Source of the DNA: Rhodoferax sp.
GTDB lineage: Bacteria > Pseudomonadota > Gammaproteobacteria > Burkholderiales > Burkholderiaceae_C
Direction: 5' to 3'
DNA: 7,804 nt
Assembly: GCA_021731215.1 (NCBI GenBank)
Contig: JAKFXU010000176.1
Location: 1-7,804 of the forward strand
Below the pieces are notes generated by a model, which searched no databases, was not told the origin of the DNA, and saw only the letters and a list, made by a program, of their open reading frames with translations. Position numbers and translations under genes: made by a program. Shown here one piece after another: positions 1 through 4,280 of this stretch (position 1 is the first letter of the stretch; each line of letters opens with the position of its first letter).

Positions 1-1
1 G

Positions 2-1024
2 GTGCTGGCACCGCTGTGGGACGTGGCGGCCTGGGCCATTGCGGCCCTGCTCGCCTACCTGCAGTTGCTGGCGGCACTGCCATTTGCCACGCTCTGGATC
101 GCGCAGGCGCCTTTATGGGCCGGCTTGGCTGGCCTGCTTGGCGGCGTGCTGCTGGCGCTGCGACTGCCCTGGAGCCTGCGCCTGCTCGGTCTGCCCTTGC
201 TGCTGCCGGTGCTGCTGTGGCAGGCGCCGCGCCCGCTGGCGGGTCAGTTTGAACTGCTGGCCGCCGACGTTGGACAGGGCAACGCCGTCATCGTGCGCAC
301 CGCCAAGCATACCCTGCTGTATGACGCCGGGCCGCGCTTTGGCCTTGAGAGCGATGCCGGCAGCCGCGTGCTGGTGCCGCTGCTGCGCGCGCAGGGTAGC
401 TCGGTGGACATGCTGATGCTCAGTCACCGCGACAGCGATCATGTCGGTGGCGCGCGGGCGGTGCTGCAAATGCAGCCCCAGGCGGAGTTGCGAAGTTCGA
501 TTGAAGAGGGGCATGAATTACAGGCCGTGCGGCAGGCCACGCGCTGCGTGGCGGGGCAGCGCTGGCGCTGGGACGGTGTTGATTTCGAGCTGCTGCACCC
601 GCAGGCCGGCGACTACGACAAGCCCGGCAAGCCCAACGCCCTGAGCTGCACCCTGCGTATTGCCAACGGCACCCAGTCGGCCCTGCTCACGGGCGATATC
701 GAAAAGGCCCAGGAGGCGCAGTTGGTGGCACAGGGGGTCAATCTCAAGTCAGATCTGTTGCTGGTGCCGCACCACGGCAGCAAGACCTCCAGCAGCGCCG
801 CTTTTCTGGACGCCGTGCAGCCGCGCATTGCGCTGGTGCAGGCCGGTTACCGCAACCGCTTTGGCCACCCGGCCGAGTCCGTCTTGCTCCGTTATGCCGA
901 ACGCGGTATTCGTGTGGTTGATTCGCCCCGCTGTGGTGCCGCCACCTGGCGGTCGGCCCGGCCGCAGGAGGTCCAATGCCAGCGGCAGCAGGCGCTACGC
1001 TATTGGCACCATCGTGTGCCGTAA
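2..1024 (+). CDS. comEC: ComEC/Rec2 DNA-uptake channel protein, C-terminal part (5' end outside window)
   Basis: ComEC is the inner-membrane channel that carries single-stranded DNA into the cytoplasm during natural transformation. Only the last 340 residues or so are in the window. Whole ComEC proteins are roughly 700-850 residues, so the GTG at the left edge is almost certainly an internal valine. Residues 5-75 are strongly hydrophobic and hold the last membrane segments. From about residue 82 a metallo-beta-lactamase-like domain begins: DVGQG (89-93), LLYDAG (105-110), the metal-binding SHRDSDHVGG (141-150), NALSCTLRI (212-220), LLTGDIE (228-234), VPHHGS (255-260) and FGHP (287-290). All the usual ligand motifs are present, so the domain looks intact. 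The gene ends in TAA. The next gene, hipB, starts about 260 bp downstream with its own promoter, so comEC is probably not co-transcribed with it by design. The family assignment is secure; activity in this strain is not shown. Confidence 0.95.
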   Translation: MLAPLWDVAAWAIAALLAYLQLLAALPFATLWIAQAPLWAGLAGLLGGVLLALRLPWSLRLLGLPLLLPVLLWQAPRPLAGQFELLAADVGQGNAVIVRTAKHTLLYDAGPRFGLESDAGSRVLVPLLRAQGSSVDMLMLSHRDSDHVGGARAVLQMQPQAELRSSIEEGHELQAVRQATRCVAGQRWRWDGVDFELLHPQAGDYDKPGKPNALSCTLRIANGTQSALLTGDIEKAQEAQLVAQGVNLKSDLLLVPHHGSKTSSSAAFLDAVQPRIALVQAGYRNRFGHPAESVLLRYAERGIRVVDSPRCGAATWRSARPQEVQCQRQQALRYWHHRVP

Positions 1025-1072
1025 GGAGTGCCGCAGATTCGGTCCTGAGTCAGGCAGCGGCGGCAAGCCCGC

Positions 1073-1200
1073 GCACCAAGTATCTACGCCTACCTTGAAA
1101 CTTAAGCTGAAGTCGATGCCTTTGTGGGCAAATTCAAGACCGAGCTGCTCGCTGCCATTCGCGCCGGACAGATGGTGCGGGTGCAATGGGGTCTGTCATG
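1073..1200 (+). pseudogene. Possible relic of an unidentified gene between comEC and hipB
   Basis: In the frame beginning at 1073 the translation reads like real protein: APSIYAYLET, a TAA stop at 1103-1105, then AEVDAFVGKFKTELLAAIRA followed by GQMVRVQWG up to about 1186. The frame stays open through the hipB promoter to TGA at 1286-1288, but the protein-like character fades after about 1190. There is no start codon with a ribosome binding site, and an in-frame TGA (1046-1048) lies upstream. The alternation of charged and hydrophobic residues suggests the tail of a degraded gene left by recombination at the hipBA boundary. I do not recognise the family. A chance open frame in GC-rich DNA is the main alternative. 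Confidence 0.3.
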
Positions 1201-1211
1201 TTTTCTGTTGA

Positions 1212-1231
1212 AATTTACCGATCAGGAAATT
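1212..1231. promoter_or_regulatory. Putative HipB operator O1 (palindromic)
   Basis: The site AATTTACCGATCAGGAAATT is a near-perfect palindrome: 16 of 20 positions are self-complementary, around a GATC centre. It recurs with 17 of 20 identities at 1262-1281, exactly 50 bp downstream. It lies just upstream of the -35 box. XRE-type HipB antitoxins typically bind several such palindromes as dimers and repress their own operon. Assignment to HipB is by position and symmetry only. Confidence 0.65.
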
Positions 1232-1235
1232 CATC

Positions 1236-1264
1236 TTGTAAATGGCTGCATGATGACTGATAAT
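1236..1264 (+). promoter_or_regulatory. Predicted sigma-70 promoter of hipBA
   Basis: TTGTAA (1236-1241) and GATAAT (1259-1264) are separated by exactly 17 bp. They match the sigma-70 consensus boxes at 4 of 6 and 5 of 6 positions. Transcription would start near 1271, giving a leader of about 14 nt that still contains the hipB Shine-Dalgarno sequence. The promoter is bracketed by operator O1 on the upstream side and overlapped at the -10 box by operator O2, as expected for autorepression by HipB or HipAB. A second possible -35 (TTGAAA, 1208-1213) has no good -10 partner. Confidence 0.6.
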
Positions 1265-1281
1265 TTCCCGAACAGGAAGTT
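1262..1281. promoter_or_regulatory. Putative HipB operator O2, overlapping -10 box and hipB ribosome binding site
   Basis: The site AATTTCCCGAACAGGAAGTT is the second copy of the operator at 1212-1231, with 3 mismatches. It is itself an imperfect palindrome with outer arms TTCC and GGAA. It covers part of the -10 box, the likely transcription start and the AGGAAG Shine-Dalgarno (1274-1279). A protein bound here would block RNA polymerase directly. The 50-bp spacing is close to five helical turns, so dimers on O1 and O2 would sit on about the same DNA face and could be bridged, as in E. coli HipA-HipB complexes. Confidence 0.65.
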
Positions 1282-1284
1282 TAC

Positions 1285-1530
1285 TTGACCACTCTGATCG
1301 ACAACCCCGCCGCACTGGGCCATGCCGCGCGCACCGCCCGCAAGCAGCTCGGCCTGACCCAACCGCAACTGGCACTGGCGGCTGGCGTGGGGGTGCGCTT
1401 CATTGTCGAGCTCGAAGCCGGCAAACCCACCCTGCGCCTGGAAACCATCCTGCGGGTGTTGCACGCGCTCGGTGGCACCTTGGCTGTCGACGGCCTGGCG
1501 ACCGCGCCCAACCGCAGCGAGGCGACCTGA
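1285..1530 (+). CDS. hipB: HipB-type XRE antitoxin and autorepressor (TTG start)
   Basis: This small DNA-binding antitoxin would pair with the kinase toxin HipA encoded immediately downstream. The 81-residue protein has a Cro/C1-type helix-turn-helix over about residues 11-65. LTQPQLALAAGV (24-35) is the first helix and turn, and RFIVELEAGKPTL (38-50) holds the recognition helix and the typical E-x-G-K-P motif. The length is close to known HipB proteins (about 70-90). The start is TTG at 1285: AGGAAG lies 5 nt upstream (1274-1279), and no ATG in this frame lies nearby (ATGs at 1242, 1250 and 1253 are in other frames). TTG may keep antitoxin output low. One base separates its stop from the hipA ATG, which indicates translational coupling. 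The C-terminal tail (about 66-81) is Ala/Thr-rich and probably disordered, a likely protease handle as in E. coli HipB (inferred). Confidence 0.9.
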   Translation: MTTLIDNPAALGHAARTARKQLGLTQPQLALAAGVGVRFIVELEAGKPTLRLETILRVLHALGGTLAVDGLATAPNRSEAT

Positions 1531-1531
1531 C

Positions 1532-2830
1532 ATGGCCCGCCAGCTCGAAGTCTGGTTGTTGGGCGCGCACATTGGCACACTCGCGCAGATTGATGGCCGA
1601 TTGAGTTTTGCCTACGCCGCCGATTGGCTGACCAAGGGCGCCGCCAGTCTGGGTAACACCCCGCTGTCTCAATCACTCCCCCTCAGAGCCGAGCCCTTTA
1701 GTGAGCGCGCCACCCGGCCCTTCTTTGCCGGGCTCTTGCCCGAAGGCGCCAAACGCAAATTGATTGCCCAGACCCTGCATGTCTCGCGTCAAAACGACTA
1801 TGCCTTGCTCGACAGCATTGGTGGCGAGTGTGCCGGTGCCGTCACCTTGCTGGAGCCTGGCCAGACGCCGCAGGCGCCCGAAACCCCCAACGCCGTGCGC
1901 TGGCTCGATGAGGCGCAATTGCTGCACGTGCTTGATGAAATTCCCCTGCGCCCGATGCTCGCTGGCGACGAAGGCTTGCGCCTCTCGTTGGCGGGTGCGC
2001 AAGACAAGTTGCCGGTTGTCGCTGACGGCGACCGCGTTGGCCTGCCACTGTTCGGCTCGCCCAGCTCCCATATTCTCAAACCGCCGATTGCCGGCGTTGA
2101 AGGCAGCGTCTTCAACGAAGGCTTCTGCATGGCCTTGGCGGGTGCCCTGAAACTCGATGTCGCCAACACCAAAATCCATCGGGTGGCTGAGCGCCACTAC
2201 CTGCTGGTGGCGCGCTACGACCGCCAACCCGGCACTCAAAGCCAGAGACTGCATCAGGAAGACTTCTGCCAGGCCCTGGGTGTCGCGCCTGAAACCAAGT
2301 ACCAAAGCGAAGGCGGCCCGACTCTGGCGCAAGCCTTTGAGCTGCTGCGCCGCGCCACCCGCCCCAGCGCACCGCACATCATCAAACTGCTGGACTTCGT
2401 GGTGTTCAACGCCCTCATCGGCAATCACGACGCCCATGGCAAAAACTTCTCGCTGCTTTACTCGCCACGAGGGGCCGTTCTGGCCCCGCTGTACGATGCA
2501 CTGTCCACGGCGGTCTACCCGACCCTGACCGACAAGATGGCCATGAAGATCGGCAGCAAGTACAAATTTTCTGAGGTGCAAGCGCGGCATTGGGCGCAGT
2601 TCGCGGTTGACGCCGCCCTGTCGCCCGCGCAGGTAAAAAAGCGCCTCCTGGAAATTGCCAAACGCCTGCCAGAGCGGGCGCACGCCACCTTGGCGACCTT
2701 TGAGGCCGAAGGTAACGGCCACGCCATTCTGGGGCAGATCGTGACACTGATCGACCAGCGCTGCGCCCTGACCATTCGCCGCCTTACCACACCTGACGCA
2801 GACGACGGTTTGCAGGCAATAGAATCATGA
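1532..2830 (+). CDS. hipA: HipA serine/threonine kinase toxin
   Basis: HipA toxins are kinases that, in E. coli, phosphorylate glutamyl-tRNA synthetase and so halt translation and promote persistence. The target here cannot be read from sequence. The 432-residue protein is about normal length (E. coli HipA 440). The N-terminal subdomain includes FFAGLLPEG (64-72). RLSLAGAQDK (150-159) matches the ejectable P-loop of E. coli HipA, with Ser152 at the autophosphorylation position (Ser150). HILKPP (180-185) carries the ATP-binding lysine Lys183. The catalytic loop is NALIGNHDAHGKNFSLL (293-309), with Asp300 and Asn305. YDALS (321-325) carries the metal-binding Asp322. Every key residue is present, so the toxin appears active. 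The frame is open upstream to 1403, but the ATG at 1532 is preferred: GAGG (1519-1522) lies 9 nt upstream, it follows the hipB stop by one base, and the protein then begins MARQLEVWLLG as in homologues. Confidence 0.95.
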   Translation: MARQLEVWLLGAHIGTLAQIDGRLSFAYAADWLTKGAASLGNTPLSQSLPLRAEPFSERATRPFFAGLLPEGAKRKLIAQTLHVSRQNDYALLDSIGGECAGAVTLLEPGQTPQAPETPNAVRWLDEAQLLHVLDEIPLRPMLAGDEGLRLSLAGAQDKLPVVADGDRVGLPLFGSPSSHILKPPIAGVEGSVFNEGFCMALAGALKLDVANTKIHRVAERHYLLVARYDRQPGTQSQRLHQEDFCQALGVAPETKYQSEGGPTLAQAFELLRRATRPSAPHIIKLLDFVVFNALIGNHDAHGKNFSLLYSPRGAVLAPLYDALSTAVYPTLTDKMAMKIGSKYKFSEVQARHWAQFAVDAALSPAQVKKRLLEIAKRLPERAHATLATFEAEGNGHAILGQIVTLIDQRCALTIRRLTTPDADDGLQAIES

Positions 2831-2922
2831 CCACCGTGCACTCTCCAGCACACAAGGAACACTGCGGATTTTGCGCGGCGCCACCAGATACACTCCGCTG
2901 GGAGTTGCTGAATGCGGATTGA
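2827..2922 (+). CDS. Possible small ORF overlapping the hipA stop (ATGA)
   Basis: An ATG overlaps the hipA stop codon as ATGA, and the frame stays open for 31 residues: it begins MTTVHSPAHKEH, contains CGFC (13-16), and ends ELLNAD before TGA at 2920-2922. ATGA overlap is a common sign of translational coupling, and a CxxC-like motif is sometimes meaningful in very small proteins. No ribosome binding site or recognised family supports it. Chance is the more likely explanation. Confidence 0.15.
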   Translation: MTTVHSPAHKEHCGFCAAPPDTLRWELLNAD

Positions 2923-3039
2923 GTCGTTGGAACGCTTGATCACCTTGTCAGAAACACAGCCGGCTGACAGGCGATGACGATTGCGGTGCTGAGGTGCCGC
3001 AACGATTGATGGCTTCAACGCACGGATGGCGCTACACCC
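2831..3039. other. Non-coding stretch after hipA with two small inverted repeats
   Basis: No intact gene is visible in these roughly 210 bp. Two local hairpins can be drawn. TGTCAG (2946-2951) pairs with CTGACA (2964-2969), enclosing the 10-bp palindrome CAGCCGGCTG (2957-2966). TTGCGG (2981-2986) pairs with CCGCAA (2997-3002). Neither is followed by a T-run, so neither is a convincing intrinsic terminator for hipBA. The stretch looks like degraded intergenic DNA joining hipBA to the interrupted ORF that follows. Confidence 0.4.
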
Positions 3040-3120
3040 ATGGATTTCCTGACGCTGATGGAGGTACCGGCACACGCGCCCGGCACCCGGTTGCGCGAGC
3101 TCAGCAGCAAGGCCATTGAA

Positions 3121-3138
3121 CCTAGAAACCGCAGTTGA
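3121..3138 (+). repeat. Left terminal inverted repeat of the 233-bp element
   Basis: CCTAGAAACCGCAGTTGA matches the right end perfectly in inverted orientation. The repeat pair extends 2 bp outward (AA, giving 20 bp), but those bases belong to the TTGAA duplication: TTGAA read next to the right end supplies the same complement by chance of its sequence. Confidence 0.75.
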
Positions 3139-3245
3139 CCGCTCATTTCCGCTTGCAAGGCCGCATGAACACTCACTTCTGTACCCACGCACGAGTTCAC
3201 CTTTTGGGTGACAGCGCTACGTGCCCGATTGAGCCGCCCTGGCGC

Positions 3246-3308
3246 GCTCTGGCGGCGTTGCTCCTCCTTGCGGGCAGTACCCGCAGCGTCGTCGCGCCTT
3301 GCCAGAGC
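3246..3308. other. Nested stem-loop inside the 233-bp element
   Basis: GCTCTGGC (3246-3253) is exactly complementary to GCCAGAGC (3301-3308). Inside this arm, TGCGGG (3269-3274) pairs with CCCGCA (3280-3285) around a 5-base loop (CAGTA). Together they form a 63-nt two-level hairpin in DNA or RNA. No T-run follows, so it is not a standard terminator. Secondary structure in the core is common in miniature elements; a role is not known. Confidence 0.5.
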
Positions 3309-3335
3309 ACCCCATGACGGCCCACTCGGGCACGT

Positions 3336-3353
3336 TCAACTGCGGTTTCTAGG
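3336..3353 (-). repeat. Right terminal inverted repeat of the 233-bp element
   Basis: TCAACTGCGGTTTCTAGG is the exact reverse complement of the left end at 3121-3138. It is followed immediately by TTGAA (3354-3358), which matches the five bases before the left end. The TAG inside it supplies an in-frame stop (3350-3352) in the frame of the downstream ORF half. Confidence 0.75.
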
Positions 3354-3466
3354 TTGAAGGCACGATGTACTTTGCCACCGACGAGGGCAAGGCCGAACTG
3401 GCGCAACTGATCAACTACATCCGCACCCACAAACTCAAGCCGCATTTGTAGTGAGACCGGGCTCAG

Positions 3467-3493
3467 CAGGCAGTGGGGCCTGATTCAATTTTT
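3467..3493 (+). terminator. Weak terminator-like hairpin upstream of vapB
   Basis: CAGGC (3467-3471) can pair with GCCTG (3478-3482) around a 6-base loop, and a run of five Ts (3489-3493) follows after ATTCAA. The gap between stem and T-run and the short stem make it a weak candidate. It could insulate vapBC from upstream transcription. Confidence 0.25.
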
Positions 3494-3515
3494 GTGGGGA
3501 AGAGCAGGTAGTGCC

Positions 3516-3562
3516 TTGGGCCAGGTGGTTTGGTTGAAGTAAAATCTGAGAATCATATTTTC
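3516..3562 (+). promoter_or_regulatory. Predicted vapBC promoter (two overlapping options)
   Basis: Option A is TTGAAG (3534-3539), a 17-bp spacer, then TATTTT (3557-3562). Transcription would start near 3569, leaving only about five bases before the vapB ATG at 3574. Option B is TTGGGC (3516-3521), an 18-bp spacer, then TAAAAT (3540-3545), with a start near 3552 and a leader of about 22 nt. In both cases no Shine-Dalgarno sequence is visible upstream of vapB, so a leaderless or nearly leaderless message is plausible. The palindrome at 3543-3567 overlaps either promoter. Confidence 0.55.
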
Positions 3563-3567
3563 AGATT
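3543..3567. promoter_or_regulatory. Putative VapB/VapBC operator: 25-bp palindrome
   Basis: Outer arms AATCTGA (3543-3549) and TCAGATT (3561-3567) are perfectly complementary, and three further base pairs match inside. In total 10 of 12 pairs are symmetrical around 3555. The site lies 6 bp before the vapB start and covers the promoter -10 or start-site region. Antitoxins of this type, with their toxin, repress their own operon through such palindromes. Binding is inferred from position and symmetry. Confidence 0.7.
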
Positions 3568-3573
3568 AACGCC

Positions 3574-3855
3574 ATGTCACACCAAGTCGTCAGCGCCACT
3601 ACGCTGGCACGCAATTTTTCTGAGTTCTTAAACCGGGTTCGCTACCAGGGCGTCACGCTGGATGTGACCCGTGGCAGCGACGTCATTGCGTGCATATCCC
3701 CACCCAGCCCCGCCGGGGGCTTTCCCATTGCGCAACTGGATCGCCTGTTTGCCTCACTGCCCCGGTTGGGCGCACAGGACGCGGCGCAATTTGAAAGTGA
3801 TGTCGCAGCCGTGGTGGGCAGGTTGCAGTCAGAAGGCGATGCATGGGCCTCTTGA
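3574..3855 (+). CDS. vapB: Phd/YefM-like antitoxin of a VapBC-type module
   Basis: This is the predicted antitoxin and DNA-binding partner of the PIN toxin that overlaps its 3' end. The 93-residue protein starts VSATTLARNFSEFLNRVRYQ (6-25), the typical Phd/YefM N-terminal strand and helix, then GVTLDVTRGSDVIACISP (26-43), the strand pair that completes the dimerising DNA-binding fold. The C-terminal half (about 50-93) is longer than the shortest antitoxins of this class and should wrap the toxin: FPIAQLDRLFASLPRLG (50-66) followed by an acidic amphipathic stretch. The ATG at 3574 is the only reasonable start; it lies just after the operator palindrome and has no clear ribosome binding site. 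The gene overlaps vapC by 13 bp. The symbol vapB denotes role; the fold is Phd/YefM-like rather than AbrB-like. Confidence 0.85.
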   Translation: MSHQVVSATTLARNFSEFLNRVRYQGVTLDVTRGSDVIACISPPSPAGGFPIAQLDRLFASLPRLGAQDAAQFESDVAAVVGRLQSEGDAWAS

Positions 3856-4250
3856 TCGATACCGATGTGCTGATTCTGGCGGATCGGGGCAAGGTGGCCC
3901 TGGATTTGGGGCGTTTTCAGGATGAAGGCATGGCCTACATCAGCACCATTACCGCCTCCGAATTATTGGTCGGCGTGCACCGCGCGCAAGACCCTGGTGT
4001 GCGGGCCCGACGAACGGCCTTTGTGGAGAGTCTGTTGGCTGCCCTGCCGGCATTGCCCATTGATCTGGAGACCGCCAGGGTGCATGCACAACTGCTGGCG
4101 CAACTGCCCAACCATGAGACCATTGGCGCCCACGACGCGCTGATCGGGGCGTCGGCGCTGCGCCATGGCCACGCCGTGCTCACGCGCAACGTCAAGGATT
4201 TTCGCAAGCTGGCCGGGTTGCGGGTGCTGGAGTACACAGCGGCCACCTAA
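3843..4250 (+). CDS. vapC: VapC-type PIN-domain ribonuclease toxin
   Basis: VapC toxins are magnesium-dependent endoribonucleases; characterised members cut initiator tRNA, other tRNAs or 23S rRNA. The target here cannot be told. The 135-residue protein is a single PIN domain with the acidic metal-binding set: Asp6 in LLIDTDVLI (3-11), Glu40 in ITASELLVGV (36-45), Asp98 in AHDALIGASA (96-105), and Asn116/Asp119 in LTRNVKDFRKLAG (113-125). No catalytic residue is missing. The ATG at 3843 lies inside the end of vapB, with AGAAGG (3831-3836) spaced 6 bases before it, so translation is coupled to the antitoxin. The gene ends 30 bp from the end of mltB, which is convergent. AGGCGCGGCCT (4258-4268) could form a very small hairpin but is too weak to call a terminator. 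Confidence 0.93.
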   Translation: MGLLIDTDVLILADRGKVALDLGRFQDEGMAYISTITASELLVGVHRAQDPGVRARRTAFVESLLAALPALPIDLETARVHAQLLAQLPNHETIGAHDALIGASALRHGHAVLTRNVKDFRKLAGLRVLEYTAAT

Positions 4251-4280
4251 GCCAAGGAGGCGCGGCCTGGTCAATCGTTG

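Larger units (their letters stand above)
3121..3353. mobile_element. Candidate MITE: 233 bp, 18-bp perfect terminal inverted repeats, TTGAA target duplication
   Basis: The element begins CCTAGAAACCGCAGTTGA (3121-3138) and ends with the exact reverse complement (3336-3353). TTGAA lies directly outside both ends (3116-3120 and 3354-3358), as a 5-bp target-site duplication would. It encodes no transposase and is too short to do so, so it would need a transposase in trans. Ends beginning CC and a 4-5 bp duplication fit the IS1380 family as I remember its description; this assignment is tentative. The interior has a strong stem-loop (3246-3308) and no convincing gene. The insertion is clean and appears to interrupt an ORF whose frame is restored by precise removal. 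Perfect terminal repeats suggest a fairly recent or still mobilisable copy. Confidence 0.65.
3040..3451 (+). pseudogene. Short ORF split by a 233-bp insertion (family not recognised)
   Basis: The left part starts with ATG at 3040 and reads MDFLTLMEVPAHAPG, then TRLRELSSKAIE, before running into the inserted element and stopping at TGA 3136-3138. The right part resumes at 3359 as GTMYFATDEGKAELA, then QLINYIRTHKLKPHL, ending in TAG (3449-3451). If the element and one copy of the flanking TTGAA are removed (238 bp), the two parts join in the same frame and give 57 residues with no stop. The right half has a convincing helical, charged C-terminal look. The left frame is open upstream only to TGA 3007-3009, so the original gene may already have been truncated. 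I do not recognise the family. Confidence 0.4.

Noticed and set aside
1403..1531. Upstream extension of the hipA frame
   Set aside because: This stretch is hipB in another frame. The ATG at 1532 has a ribosome binding site and gives the normal HipA N-terminus.
1673..2722. 349-residue minus-strand open frame opposite hipA
   Set aside because: hipA has all its catalytic motifs on the plus strand; the opposite frame shows no domain.
2946..3002. hipBA intrinsic terminator
   Set aside because: The hairpins are short and lack a T-run.
2515..3192. 225-residue minus-strand open frame
   Set aside because: It starts inside the miniature element and ends within hipA, with low-complexity composition and no family signature.
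3135..3317. 60-residue frame (TTG start) inside the miniature element
   Set aside because: It has no ribosome binding site and no recognisable domain; most of it lies over the stem-loop. Chance is likelier, though it could be reconsidered if conserved in other copies.
4251..4280. Bidirectional terminator between vapC and mltB
   Set aside because: Only a 4-bp stem (AGGC/GCCT) can be drawn, with no T-tract on either side.
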